From Alphaproteobacteria bacterium (GTDB lineage: Bacteria; Pseudomonadota; Alphaproteobacteria; Rhizobiales; Devosiaceae), in assembly GCA_018828145.1 (NCBI GenBank), contig JAHJWO010000019.1, forward strand, positions 45,937-109,936: a stretch of DNA of 64,000 nt, given 5' to 3'. The notes under the pieces are model-generated. The model was not told the DNA's origin. It did not search any database and saw only the letters and a program-made list of their open reading frames with translations. This document shows, in pieces, positions 26,401 to 34,343 of this stretch (positions are counted from its first letter, which is position 1; each line of letters begins with the position of its first letter). The position numbers were made by a program, and so were the translations under genes.

Positions 26401-29239
26401 GGGTCCCTGTCGAAGTCCACAAGGACCCGACATGTTCTCCGGCGTTTCCAAGTCCCTTGTAGTAGCGGACACCGACAATGCTGCCTGATTGCGTGGCGCT
26501 GAACGTGACGCCCACGTTTACCGGATTGGGGTCGCTGGAATATGGCTGCGTCGGCAAATCATTTGGGGCGAAAAGGTTTCCGGCACCACCTTGGTCGACA
26601 GTAACGGTCACGCCAGTATTGGGCGTTTCGAGGTTGATACTGTCGTCGACCGCGCGCGACAGGATGGTGTAGGTGCCACCAACCAGCGGTGTCCAACTGT
26701 AGGTCCAGTTGTCGAAACCGGTTGCGCGGTGCCAGCGCGTACCACCGTCGGTGGACACTTCCACAACTGCTACCAAACCACCGCCGGTATCGGTCGCGGT
26801 GCCAGTAATGGTCACGGTTTCCGCAGCAGTCAGACTGCCCGTCGCGGCGGGTGAAGTAATGGTCGTGGTTGGCGCCAGATTGTCGGTGGTCTGGGCGGCT
26901 GCGACCAGGCTCTGCATCAGCGTCGTCGGCTGCACGCCCATTTCAGCGAACAGGTTTATCACGGCCTGCTGAACATTGGGGTCCGTTGGCGTAACCTCGT
27001 TGTCGTGATTGGCATCAAGGCCCCAGGACCAGTAAACAGTTCCCGCCCCAAAGACCAACGCGCCGCTTGGAGCGCGGTAAAGTGTGAGGCTGTGCGTCGC
27101 AGTTCCCGGTCCCGTTGAGTTGCCATAGTCCAGCAACAAGCTGTTGACATCCACAGTCGTCGAGGACAGCGGCACAAGGCCGGCCGGTCTGAACCCATTG
27201 TCGACGTCGGAATCCCATTCGTAGCCAAGCAAGTTCTTGGTCAGGGTATAGACTTCGCCAGGTTCGAGATTGGCAACTTCGGTGTTGCGCCAGAAGCGCA
27301 AATTCGACATGTCATAGGGAACTTCGATGGCGTCCAACCGGTAGGAATCGACCGTAAACATTGTGCCGGTCAGGCTGTTCTCCGGCAGGCCCGAACCATA
27401 AATCGGGTCGCGCCAGGTCGATGTCGTACCCCCCGCGTCAGTGTTGGCGTTGTCCCATATCTCCTTGTAGGCGACCATGGTCTTGTAGGGCGTCCCGGAG
27501 CCGTCAATGCTGGCCTCCCAGCGGGTCTCCCAATAGACCTCGTTGCCACTCCAGAATGACAAGTTGACGCCCGCATCGCGTGCGGCTTCCACGTTGGCGC
27601 GCTGGTCTGCGGACCAGTATTCGTCGTGCCCCACGGACAGGAAAATCTTGCTGTTGAGCAGCTGCGCGCCGGTGGAGGCGGTATCGATCCCCGAGATGTA
27701 GTTGACGTCGTAGCCATTCTGCTCAAGAAACCGGATGGCCGAATACTCGGCCCCGAAAATGAAGTCCTGGGGGCCCGACGCAAAGCCGCCATCGCGGGAG
27801 ATGATCGGTCGATTGTAGCTGACAGCGCTGGCCCGACCGGCGCGCCCGGCCGCATCGATGCCACCATAAAGGTTATAACCGCCCCACCAGTTGTAGGCTT
27901 GCCACGTGGTATCGGAGGTCTGGAAGGTTATGTCGCTGGGCGCCTCGTCGTCGCGCACGATGAACGTTATCATGTTGGCGCCACCAGACCCGTCGAAACG
28001 GGTCAGCTTGGCAAAGTACACGCCGGACACGGCGTCTTCCGGGATGGCCCACGATGCCGTGACATTCCAGTTGCCCGCGTCAACCAGTTTGGTGGTCGCG
28101 TCGAATATGGGCACCGGCTGGATCTGTGCGGTGGCCAGGTTCCGGTTGATGCTCGTTACCAGACGCGCACCGTCGCCGCCGTAATATCCGAGCCTGTAGA
28201 TATCGATGCGGTAGTTGGTGGAATCGGTGTCGATCTTGAAGTCGACAGTTTCGCCATGATTGAGGGTAAACTGCGCCGCGTAGCCCTCGATGGAGGGATC
28301 ACCCGCGCCGATCAGCCATTCACTTTCAGGCGTGCCTTGTTTCTGGTTTTCAAGAACAATGGCATTGGCCAAGTTGGTAGCACTGAGTAGCGGCGTTTCG
28401 CTTTCAGTGCTGAGTGCTGTGTCATCCGTGGCGGGGCTGAATGTACCGGCCTCGAGGAAAGGCGTCGGCACACCATCGCCGGTCCCGCCGACCAGATCGT
28501 CACCCGGCTCATAATAGATCAAGGTGCGGGGTGCGTATCCCGTGGGAAGGCCATCGGACTTCAGCGGCCCGCCGGTGCGGACCGAGCACATCGTGCAGGC
28601 CCGCCCCGTGCAGGACCCGCAAGCGCTCGCTGATGCCGCCGTAAGCCAGCTGGCCTGCCAGGTTGTGACCGCTGAGGCAGCAGAACTCTCTGGGGCCGCC
28701 CCGGGCGGTGCTGAAGCAGGTTCGGTCTGAGTTGTCTTCAGCTCCACGGCCCCAGAATTAGAGGAATGTGGTGCGGAGGACTCCAATGGAGCCAGGAGGT
28801 CGCTCGGCGTCAGCGGTGCTGTTGATTCAGGGCCCGGCGTGCCAGGCTCTGGGCCTGCCGCACCAAGCTCTGGGCCCGCCACAACGCGTTCCATTTCTGT
28901 GGGTGCGACCTCTGTACCGGCCGGTGCTATTAGCGATGGCGTGCGTGAGGGTGCCCGGACCAATACGGAGACGACGCCCGATCCAGCATCGTTCGCCAGG
29001 AACTGCCGTGGGGGAACACCTGATGCATCCGCCAGCGGCAAAGGCGCCACGACGCTTGAACGCGAGATCGGTGCATCGGTGACTCGGGCTGCGGCGGCAA
29101 TCCAATTGCCCGCTGCCTTGTCTCGCCGAAAGCTTGCCAGGGATTTGAGCTCACGCTGCCGCAGCGCCTGTGCCGAGCTGACTATCATGTTCTGGAACTG
29201 GGTGGCCTGAGCGAGGGCCAAGTTGCTGTAGGATTTCAC
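23456..29239 (-). CDS. 1927-residue secreted multidomain protein (dimethylformamidase-like region, Ig-like and four DUF4082 repeats)
   Basis: The likely start is GTG at 29239, with GGGAGG five bases upstream; the frame stays open to an ATG at 29302 that lacks a ribosome site. Layout, numbered from 29302: low-complexity Ala/Pro/Ser region 60-225, Cys cluster ACGSC...ACTMC near 228-239, a region like the C-terminal domain of N,N-dimethylformamidase large subunits (~300-800, with YRIDIYRLGYYGGDGARLV and FLSVGHDEYWSADQR), a bacterial Ig domain (~830-900), then DUF4082 units near 909, 1165, 1522 and 1788. Cadherin/Ig-like NxPPVANNDSG domains alternate with these. No signal peptide and no RTX repeats. 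Its position first in a type I secretion operon makes it the probable substrate, an adhesin-like or matrix protein. Confidence 0.9.
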   Translation of the reverse strand: MKSYSNLALAQATQFQNMIVSSAQALRQRELKSLASFRRDKAAGNWIAAAARVTDAPISRSSVVAPLPLADASGVPPRQFLANDAGSGVVSVLVRAPSRTPSLIAPAGTEVAPTEMERVVAGPELGAAGPEPGTPGPESTAPLTPSDLLAPLESSAPHSSNSGAVELKTTQTEPASAPPGAAPESSAASAVTTWQASWLTAASASACGSCTGRACTMCSVRTGGPLKSDGLPTGYAPRTLIYYEPGDDLVGGTGDGVPTPFLEAGTFSPATDDTALSTESETPLLSATNLANAIVLENQKQGTPESEWLIGAGDPSIEGYAAQFTLNHGETVDFKIDTDSTNYRIDIYRLGYYGGDGARLVTSINRNLATAQIQPVPIFDATTKLVDAGNWNVTASWAIPEDAVSGVYFAKLTRFDGSGGANMITFIVRDDEAPSDITFQTSDTTWQAYNWWGGYNLYGGIDAAGRAGRASAVSYNRPIISRDGGFASGPQDFIFGAEYSAIRFLEQNGYDVNYISGIDTASTGAQLLNSKIFLSVGHDEYWSADQRANVEAARDAGVNLSFWSGNEVYWETRWEASIDGSGTPYKTMVAYKEIWDNANTDAGGTTSTWRDPIYGSGLPENSLTGTMFTVDSYRLDAIEVPYDMSNLRFWRNTEVANLEPGEVYTLTKNLLGYEWDSDVDNGFRPAGLVPLSSTTVDVNSLLLDYGNSTGPGTATHSLTLYRAPSGALVFGAGTVYWSWGLDANHDNEVTPTDPNVQQAVINLFAEMGVQPTTLMQSLVAAAQTTDNLAPTTTITSPAATGSLTAAETVTITGTATDTGGGLVAVVEVSTDGGTRWHRATGFDNWTYSWTPLVGGTYTILSRAVDDSINLETPNTGVTVTVDQGGAGNLFAPNDLPTQPYSSDPNPVNVGVTFSATQSGSIVGVRYYKGLGNAGEHVGSLWTSTGTLLASATFKNETQSGWQTVIFDSPVSITAGTTYVASYFGYAGYALTPSYFASPHVRGALTATGGVYTYANQNAFPTTSGGEANYWVDVVYSGVPTPNEPPVGNNDNGFLVQRDTPIVFSASTLLANDTDPNNDPLTIIGAGAAAGGTISLNVEAQTLTFTPNAGYTGVASFGYSISDGRGGVGSAFVNMNVVASVSTSSLFSANDVPAQVSTSDTSQVNLGVKFVASADGTISGIKYYKSANDTGTHTGTLWSSTGTLLASATFTNETASGWQTLTFGSPVQITAGTTYVASYHSNGRYAVSPNYFTTDRVSGLLTAPASGNGVFTYGNGNLFPTSSYNATNYWVDVVFNSATSPNQAPVANGDSGYTTPYNSALQIAAAALLANDNDPDGDPLTVTGVSGAVNGTAAFDAQANAVVFTPTAGYSGPASFSYAVSDGRGGTASATVGLTVGAAPNSPPVANNDSGYVTQQGTALQIAAASLLANDTDPNSDPLSITGVSAAANGTVAFNAQSIIVTFTPNAGYSGPASFSYSISDGRGGTATASVSLSVTPPLTGSNLFAANATPAVVTVSDAKSVELGMRFTVSANGVIEGMRFYKGPQNVGTHTGTLWTSTGTQLGTVTFTNETASGWQSATFSSPIAVAAGTSYVVSYHTNSGYYSANSNYFSTSVTNGQLTAPQSTSGSGNGLYAYGAGTVFPTNTYNATNYWVDVYYLRDTQGGNVAPIANNDSGFATQRNQALQISALALLANDTDGNNDPLTVTGVSAASNGTATFNAQTNTVTFTPTTDYAGAAGFTYAISDGQGGTATASVSLTVTAPPPGTSLFAASATPSTVTVNDPNSVELGMKFTSSQNGTIAGIRFYKGPQNTGTHTGTLWSASGVNLGTLTFQNETASGWQAASFDTPIAITAGTTYIVSYHSNGYYSATGNGFSAPVTSGPLTAPSNASSGGNGLYAYGSASAFPTNSYNATNYYVDVIFNGQIAS

Positions 29240-29309
29240 ATGCACCTCCCATTCCCAAGGCCTTGAGAATGTCAGAGTGCTCGGAAGCTCGATATCCATC
29301 AAACGATTA

Positions 29310-29480
29310 ACAGGGAGCTAGATCGCAGGGCGAATTGGCATCTTCATTGGCAACAACATGTCCAATCCCGTACGTTGGTCGGCCGAGCCAGATATCGCCC
29401 GGGGTGAACGGGTACTCGCTGGCGCGCAGCAACCCCAGCGGAGTATCGGCACGCAACCGATACCCCGCGCCGTCTCCAGC
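29310..29480 (-). pseudogene. Unidentified C-terminal gene fragment
   Basis: One reverse frame reads GYRLRADTPLGLLRASEYPF, then TPGDIWLGRPTYGIGHVVAN and ends at a stop near 29318. The composition looks like genuine protein, but the frame is closed upstream by a stop near 29505. No family recognised. It lies between the giant gene and the rfbC remnant, so it is probably debris. Confidence 0.35.
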
Positions 29481-29501
29481 GCGGTTCGAACTGAACCAAG
29501 G

Positions 29502-29670
29502 CTATGCGTTAGCCGACGCCAGCTCGTCGATTGCCTGGCGCAGCGAACCGGCGGCGGCGTCCTTTGGTGACAGGATTGGCTGACCAACAAGGGGCCAGTT
29601 CACGCCAATGGAGGGATCGTCCCAGCGGATCGATCTTTCGAGTGCCGGGCATAATAGGCATCGGTCTTGC
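29502..29670 (-). pseudogene. Remnant of dTDP-4-dehydrorhamnose 3,5-epimerase (3' end, frameshifted)
   Basis: Reverse strand reads CKTDAYYARHSKDRS in one frame and, after a one-base shift near 29640, IRWDDPSIGVNWPLVGQPIL followed by SPKDAAAGSLRQAIDELA and a stop. These are the last two conserved blocks of RfbC (YK.T.YY...ERGIRWDDP..GIDWP). The N-terminal cupin with the catalytic residues is absent, so the copy cannot work. rfbB is present at the left window edge, about 29 kb away. Confidence 0.75.
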
Positions 29671-29700
29671 AAAGAACGTCCCGTACCCGCCGATACTGCC

Positions 29701-29756
29701 TTTAAGGCTAGCCCCACCGATCATGACAGGTGAATTAGGGATTTAAGGCTAACCCA
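29701..29756. repeat. Pair of 14-base direct repeats upstream of the wecG-like gene
   Basis: TTTAAGGCTAGCCC at 29701-29714 recurs with one change as TTTAAGGCTAACCC at 29742-29755, a spacing of 41 bases. The first contains the palindrome GGCTAGCC. It could be a regulator-binding pair or a rearrangement scar. The rest of 29757-29912 shows no gene. Confidence 0.4.
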
Positions 29757-29912
29757 GCACCATTCTGCTTAGCAGGTAGATAGGAATAGCCAACGCGTCA
29801 CCGGCAGCGGCCACGCCGGTATCACTAGTATGCACATCCTGGCCCTGTCCGATTGATTGTTGCCGCGTAAGTCTGCCTTCTACTCTTGCCTCTCGTAAGA
29901 CGGGAGGCTTGG

Positions 29913-30767
29913 ATGGCATTGGAACTCGACAGATCTGCAATACCGGGCACCCGGCGGCAGTCGACCCACCCCAAAGCCCAACTGCTTTTCGGCCTGGCCG
30001 TAGATGGCCTGCGGATGGGGGAGGCTGTCGAGCGCTGCCGACTGGCCATCCAGACGCGCCGGCCGCTCCTGATTGGCGTGCTGAACGCAGCCAAGATCGT
30101 CAATCTGCGCCATGATCCATACCTGCGCGACGCCTTGCTGGACTGCAACATGCTGCTCGCTGACGGGCAGTCCGTGGTCTGGGCAAGTTGGCTGCTGCAC
30201 AAGCCCCTGCCTGAACGGGTTGCCGGAATCGACCTGTTTGAGGCGTTGTTGGACTTGGCCCACCGCGATGGCCGTTCCGTCTATCTGCTCGGCGCAAAGC
30301 CCGAAGTCCTGGCGGCTCTTGAGAAGAACGTTCACCAGCGCTGGGCCGGATTGAGAACCGTGGGCAGGCATGATGGCTATTTCTCAGACGCCCAGGCGAG
30401 CGATATTGCCGCCGACATTCGCGCCTCAGGGGCCGACATGCTGTTTTTGGGTATGGCCTCACCAAAGAAGGAAATATTCCTTCAGCGCTTCCAGCGCGAG
30501 CTTGACGTGCCGGTGCTGCATGGGGTCGGCGGCTCGTTTGACATCTTGGCCGGCCTCACCCAACGCGCGCCGCTAGCGTGGCGTCGCCTGGGCATGGAGT
30601 GGGCCTACCGCCTCGCCCAGGAGCCGCGCCGGATGTGGAAGCGCTACCTAGTCACCAATGTCGGCTTCGTTGCCCTGACGTTACGCGAAGTGTTCAGCCC
30701 GTCACCCCGGCTGGAGCCGACCTCACGCTCCCGGGTCTCCAAACCACCAAAAATCGACCAATCGTAA
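29913..30767 (+). CDS. WecG/TagA/CpsF-family glycosyltransferase (GT26)
   Basis: 284 residues from the ATG at 29913, which has GGGAGG seven bases upstream; the frame also runs from 29886. GT26 motifs: LLIGVLNAAKIVNLRHDP, NMLLADGQSVVWAS (acidic catalytic region), SVYLLGAKPEVL, DMLFLGMASPKKE and VLHGVGGSFDILAG. The family moves N-acetylmannosaminuronate or ManNAc onto lipid-linked GlcNAc. With the wecC and wecB-type genes immediately downstream, ManNAcA transfer is the obvious hypothesis. Membrane-peripheral via basic and hydrophobic C-terminal residues. Confidence 0.92.
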   Translation: MALELDRSAIPGTRRQSTHPKAQLLFGLAVDGLRMGEAVERCRLAIQTRRPLLIGVLNAAKIVNLRHDPYLRDALLDCNMLLADGQSVVWASWLLHKPLPERVAGIDLFEALLDLAHRDGRSVYLLGAKPEVLAALEKNVHQRWAGLRTVGRHDGYFSDAQASDIAADIRASGADMLFLGMASPKKEIFLQRFQRELDVPVLHGVGGSFDILAGLTQRAPLAWRRLGMEWAYRLAQEPRRMWKRYLVTNVGFVALTLREVFSPSPRLEPTSRSRVSKPPKIDQS

Positions 30768-30793
30768 CCTCGAACTCAGCACAGGGTCATGTC

Positions 30794-32053
30794 ATGTTGA
30801 ATGAAGTCTTTAGCGGCCAGCTGGCCGTTGTCGGAATGGGCTATATAGGCCTGCCAACGGCGACGGTTCTGGCGACCCGGGGTATTCAGGTCGTCGGGAT
30901 TGACGTCAATCCGCGCATCGTTGAGGCAATCTCGCGCGGAGAAACGCCCTTTATTGAACCTGACCTGGCCGTTGCCGTGAGCGGTGCCGTCGCGATGGGG
31001 CGCCTGTCGATGTCCCGCGAAATGCCCGAGGCCGATGCCTACATAATCGCGGTGCCGACGCCATTCAATGCAGACCATACTGCGGACCTGTCCTTCATCC
31101 AGGCCGCTGCCGAGCAGATCGCGCCCAAGCTGAGGCCGGGTGCCATCGTTGTGCTGGAGTCGACCAGCCCGCCCGGCACCACAGAGAAGGTGAGCCGCTG
31201 GATCGGCGAAATGCGCCCGGACCTAAGGATGCCGCATGTCGCCGGCGCAACGCCCGACATCTACGTTGCCCACTGCCCCGAGCGAGTGCTGCCTGGCAAG
31301 ATCATGATCGAGATGATCACCAACAACCGGGTGGTCGGCGGTTTGAGCACGGATTGCGCCATCAAGGCCGCCAGCATCTACCGGGTATTCTCGCAGGGCG
31401 AGATTCTGTTGACCGATGCTGCCAGCGCCGAGATGGCCAAGCTGGTCGAGAACGCCTATCGCGACGTCAACATTGCTTTTGCCAACGAGCTTTCGTTGAT
31501 TACGGAGTCGCTGCGGCTCGACGTCTGGGAAGTCATCCGGCTCGCCAACCAGCACCCGCGGGTGAACGTGCTGTCGCCGGGCCCGGGAGTGGGCGGGCAC
31601 TGCATTCCCGTCGATCCGTGGTTTATCGTTGCGGCCGCTCCTGAACAGGCGCGGCTTATCCGCACCGCGCGCGAGGTCAACGATCACAAGCCACACCACG
31701 TGGCCGATCAGGTCATCGCCAAGGCCCGGCGTTTCGTGTCGCCCTCGATCGCCTGTCTGGGCCTGACCTTCAAGGCGAACGTGGACGATATCCGTGAGAG
31801 TCCGGCGATCGAAGTGGTCAATCTGATTGCAAAAGCCCTGCCAGAGGTCGAAATCATGGTAAGCGATCCATATGTCGAGGAACTGCCGGAGTTATTGAAC
31901 AGCAATGCCAACCTGAACCTGGTGAACGCCGGAGAGGCCGTCGACAGGGCCGACATCATCCTGCTTTTGGTGGAGCACGAAGCCTTCAAGTCACTGCGCC
32001 ACACTCGGCACAACGGCAAGGTTATCTATGACACGCGGGGCGCCTGGGCTTGA
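30794..32053 (+). CDS. wecC: UDP-N-acetyl-D-mannosamine dehydrogenase (WecC type)
   Basis: 419 residues from the ATG at 30794; the frame is open upstream but overlaps the wecG-like gene. It oxidises UDP-ManNAc twice to UDP-ManNAcA with NAD. Motifs: LAVVGMGYIGLPTATVLA (NAD site), ADAYIIAVPTPFNADHT, VLESTSPPGTTEKV, AHCPERVLPGK, and the catalytic-Cys block GPGVGGHCIPVDPWFIV, followed by CLGLTFKANVDDIRESP. The PF-N/G-DH and PWFIV blocks resemble WecC more than WbpA. Its 3' end overlaps the convergent epimerase gene by 28 bases. Confidence 0.95.
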   Translation: MLNEVFSGQLAVVGMGYIGLPTATVLATRGIQVVGIDVNPRIVEAISRGETPFIEPDLAVAVSGAVAMGRLSMSREMPEADAYIIAVPTPFNADHTADLSFIQAAAEQIAPKLRPGAIVVLESTSPPGTTEKVSRWIGEMRPDLRMPHVAGATPDIYVAHCPERVLPGKIMIEMITNNRVVGGLSTDCAIKAASIYRVFSQGEILLTDAASAEMAKLVENAYRDVNIAFANELSLITESLRLDVWEVIRLANQHPRVNVLSPGPGVGGHCIPVDPWFIVAAAPEQARLIRTAREVNDHKPHHVADQVIAKARRFVSPSIACLGLTFKANVDDIRESPAIEVVNLIAKALPEVEIMVSDPYVEELPELLNSNANLNLVNAGEAVDRADIILLLVEHEAFKSLRHTRHNGKVIYDTRGAWA

Positions 32054-33201
32054 TCAGATGCCAGCCGCGCGACAAAGTCGAGCGGCCGTCCTGCGTGGCC
32101 GAAAAAGTGCTCTATAGCCTGCACGCACCGCGCTGAGGCATGCCCATCTCCGTATGGGTTTACGGATTTGGCCATGGCGTCATAAGCGGAGTTGTCGGTA
32201 AGCAGGGTACTGACCGCGTCGACGATCTTGTCCTTGTCGGTGCCCACCAGCTTCACCGTGCCTGCCACAACCGCCTCCGGCCGCTCGGTGGTCTCGCGCA
32301 TGACCAGCACCGGCTTGCCGAGACTGGGGGCTTCCTCCTGAACGCCACCGCTATCGGTCAAAACGATGTCGGATGCCTGCATGGCACCGACGAAATCGGT
32401 GTAGCCCAAGGGTTCTGTAATCACCACATTCTCCAGATCCCGCAGCGGCGGGAGCAAAACCTCGCGTACAACGGGATTGAGATGAACTGGCAGCAAGAGC
32501 ACCACGCTGGGGAAGCGCCGGGCGATCTCGGCCATCGCCTCTGCAGCGCGACGCATGGGCTCGCCCCAGGACTCCCGTCGATGCGCAGTGACAAGGATCG
32601 TCCGGCGCCCTGCCAACCTGCGAATGTCCTGGTTCGTCGGCGGCGTTCGCCGCGCGGCGACCTCCAGCAACGCATCGATAACGGTGTTGCCGGTGATGCT
32701 GATATCGCTTGCCGGAATGCCCTCGGCGAGCAGGTTGCGCTTCGATGTCCTCGTTGGCGCCAGGTGGAGCCGCGCAATGCGGGAGACCATCGCCCGGTTC
32801 ATCTCTTCGGGAAATGGATTGTAGACATCGCCCGTGCGCAGGCCCGCCTCCAGGTGAACCACCGGCACCTTCTGGTAGAAGGCCGCTAACGCTGCGGCAA
32901 AGCAGGTTGTCGTGTCGCCTTGTACCAGCACGGCGTCCGGCTTCTCCGCCTCGATAAGGTCAGACACACCATCTAGCGCGCGACAGGTGATGCCTTGCAG
33001 TTTCTGCCGCTCAACAATGATGTTCAGATCGTGCTTTGGCACAATAGCGAACAGCGAATTCACCTGGTCCAGCATCTGACGATGCTGCCCTGTGACTGCG
33101 ACCGTCACCTGCAGGTGTTTGGACCCGCCAATCGCCGAAATAAGTGGGGCCATTTTGATGGCTTCAGGCCGCGTGCCATAGACAGCCAGAATTTTGGTCA
33201 T
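32026..33201 (-). CDS. wecB: UDP-N-acetylglucosamine 2-epimerase (non-hydrolysing)
   Basis: 391 residues; MTKILAVYGTRPEAIKMAPL marks the start, although the frame is open to 33345. It interconverts UDP-GlcNAc and UDP-ManNAc and so feeds WecC. Conserved blocks: VVHLEAGLRTGDVYNPFPEE, NRAMVSRIARLHLAPT, VTAHRRESWGEP and LTDSGGVQEEAPSLGKPV with MRETTERPE. Transcribed opposite to wecC with convergent, overlapping 3' ends, which is unusual for two genes of one pathway. Confidence 0.95.
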   Translation of the reverse strand: MTKILAVYGTRPEAIKMAPLISAIGGSKHLQVTVAVTGQHRQMLDQVNSLFAIVPKHDLNIIVERQKLQGITCRALDGVSDLIEAEKPDAVLVQGDTTTCFAAALAAFYQKVPVVHLEAGLRTGDVYNPFPEEMNRAMVSRIARLHLAPTRTSKRNLLAEGIPASDISITGNTVIDALLEVAARRTPPTNQDIRRLAGRRTILVTAHRRESWGEPMRRAAEAMAEIARRFPSVVLLLPVHLNPVVREVLLPPLRDLENVVITEPLGYTDFVGAMQASDIVLTDSGGVQEEAPSLGKPVLVMRETTERPEAVVAGTVKLVGTDKDKIVDAVSTLLTDNSAYDAMAKSVNPYGDGHASARCVQAIEHFFGHAGRPLDFVARLASDQAQAPRVS

Positions 33202-33655
33202 GGGCTTCCACCCCTTGTATCGGCGTATAGCCGGGCAATACGGGAAGGCTAAGCCCGTGTGGCGAACCCAAAAATAGGCACATCGTCCTACCGGATCGAA
33301 CTGTGCCGTACCTGGGTAACCGCACCTGCTACATCGTCCTACCAATTGGATGGATGCGTCTTAGAATTGGGCCCCAACGAGCGGGTATTAATAGTTCGTT
33401 AAGCCTATCGGCGAGCGTGAGAACGTCCGAACAAATTAGTTTTTCCTCGAATTGAGTATTCCCCCCTTCCACATCTCTCCCCCAAAGCCGGGTCTGTAAG
33501 TCGTTCAGGCCAATTCAGGCATCTGCCCTCGCAAGCAATACTGCTTCAGCGACTAAAGCTGCCGTGCCCGCAGGCCTTGGATCAATAACCTCCGGGACGC
33601 GTATCCTACAGGCAGATCTAGGCGCCGTCGCACTGCTTCAGAATGCGAGGGTTTG
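33202..33655. promoter_or_regulatory. Divergent intergenic region between wecB and the sugar transferase
   Basis: 454 bases without a credible gene, holding the promoters for wecB (minus) and the ExoY-like gene (plus). It contains a 13-base direct repeat, ACATCGTCCTACC, at 33280-33292 and 33331-33343, and an A/T-richer stretch around 33385-33465. No defined promoter hexamers were assigned. Confidence 0.45.
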
Positions 33656-34321
33656 ATGTTTGATGATCTCTTATGGAGGCAGCCACGCGCCAAGGTTGCC
33701 ACAGATCCCGTTGGCCACCGGTTATATGGATTCGGAAAACGCGTTGCTGACATTGCCCTGGTTCTGCTCGGGGGGCCATTTATCGTACCGGTAGTTGCCC
33801 TGCTTGCCGCCTTGATTATGCTCGATGGCGGCTCTCCGTTCTACTCGCAGTCGCGCGTAGGGCGCCACGGCCGCGTTTTCCAGCTGTGGAAGCTCCGTTC
33901 GATGGTGCCCGATGCCGACGCCAGGTTGGCGTCCTATCTTGAAAGCTGCCCCGAGGCACGGGCCGAATGGGACACGGCTCAAAAACTGAAATGCGATCCG
34001 CGACTGACCCGCATCGGGCACTACATCCGGCGCTACTCGCTAGATGAGCTACCGCAGTTGTGGAACGTATTGATTGGCGACATGAGCTTGGTCGGGCCAC
34101 GGCCCATGATGCGTGAGCAGCGTCTGCTCTATCCCGGCACCGCCTATTTCGATCTTCGTCCTGGCCTCACCGGCCCCTGGCAGATCAGCGCACGCAATAA
34201 CTGCTCTTTTGCTGGGCGCGCCGCCTATGACAACAGCTATGCAAAGTCAGTTTCTGCAACGACCGATATACAAATCCTGTTGCGAACCGTCGGCGTCGTC
34301 CTGCGCGGCACCGGCTGCTAG
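33656..34321 (+). CDS. Undecaprenyl-phosphate sugar-1-phosphate transferase (ExoY-like)
   Basis: 221 residues; ATG at 33656 with GAGG upstream. This bacterial sugar transferase (PF02397) starts repeat-unit synthesis by loading a sugar-1-phosphate on undecaprenyl phosphate. It begins with KRVADIALVLLGGPFIVPVV (membrane hairpin), then SRVGRHGRVFQLWKLRSM, YSLDELPQLWNVLIGDMSLV (catalytic DE) and GPRPMM, DLRPGLTGPWQISAR. It lacks the four extra N-terminal helices of WbaP, so it is the short ExoY form. Followed after 22 bases by the convergent export gene. Confidence 0.95.
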   Translation: MFDDLLWRQPRAKVATDPVGHRLYGFGKRVADIALVLLGGPFIVPVVALLAALIMLDGGSPFYSQSRVGRHGRVFQLWKLRSMVPDADARLASYLESCPEARAEWDTAQKLKCDPRLTRIGHYIRRYSLDELPQLWNVLIGDMSLVGPRPMMREQRLLYPGTAYFDLRPGLTGPWQISARNNCSFAGRAAYDNSYAKSVSATTDIQILLRTVGVVLRGTGC

Positions 34322-34343
34322 TTCGCGGCCGCCAGCCACGCCG

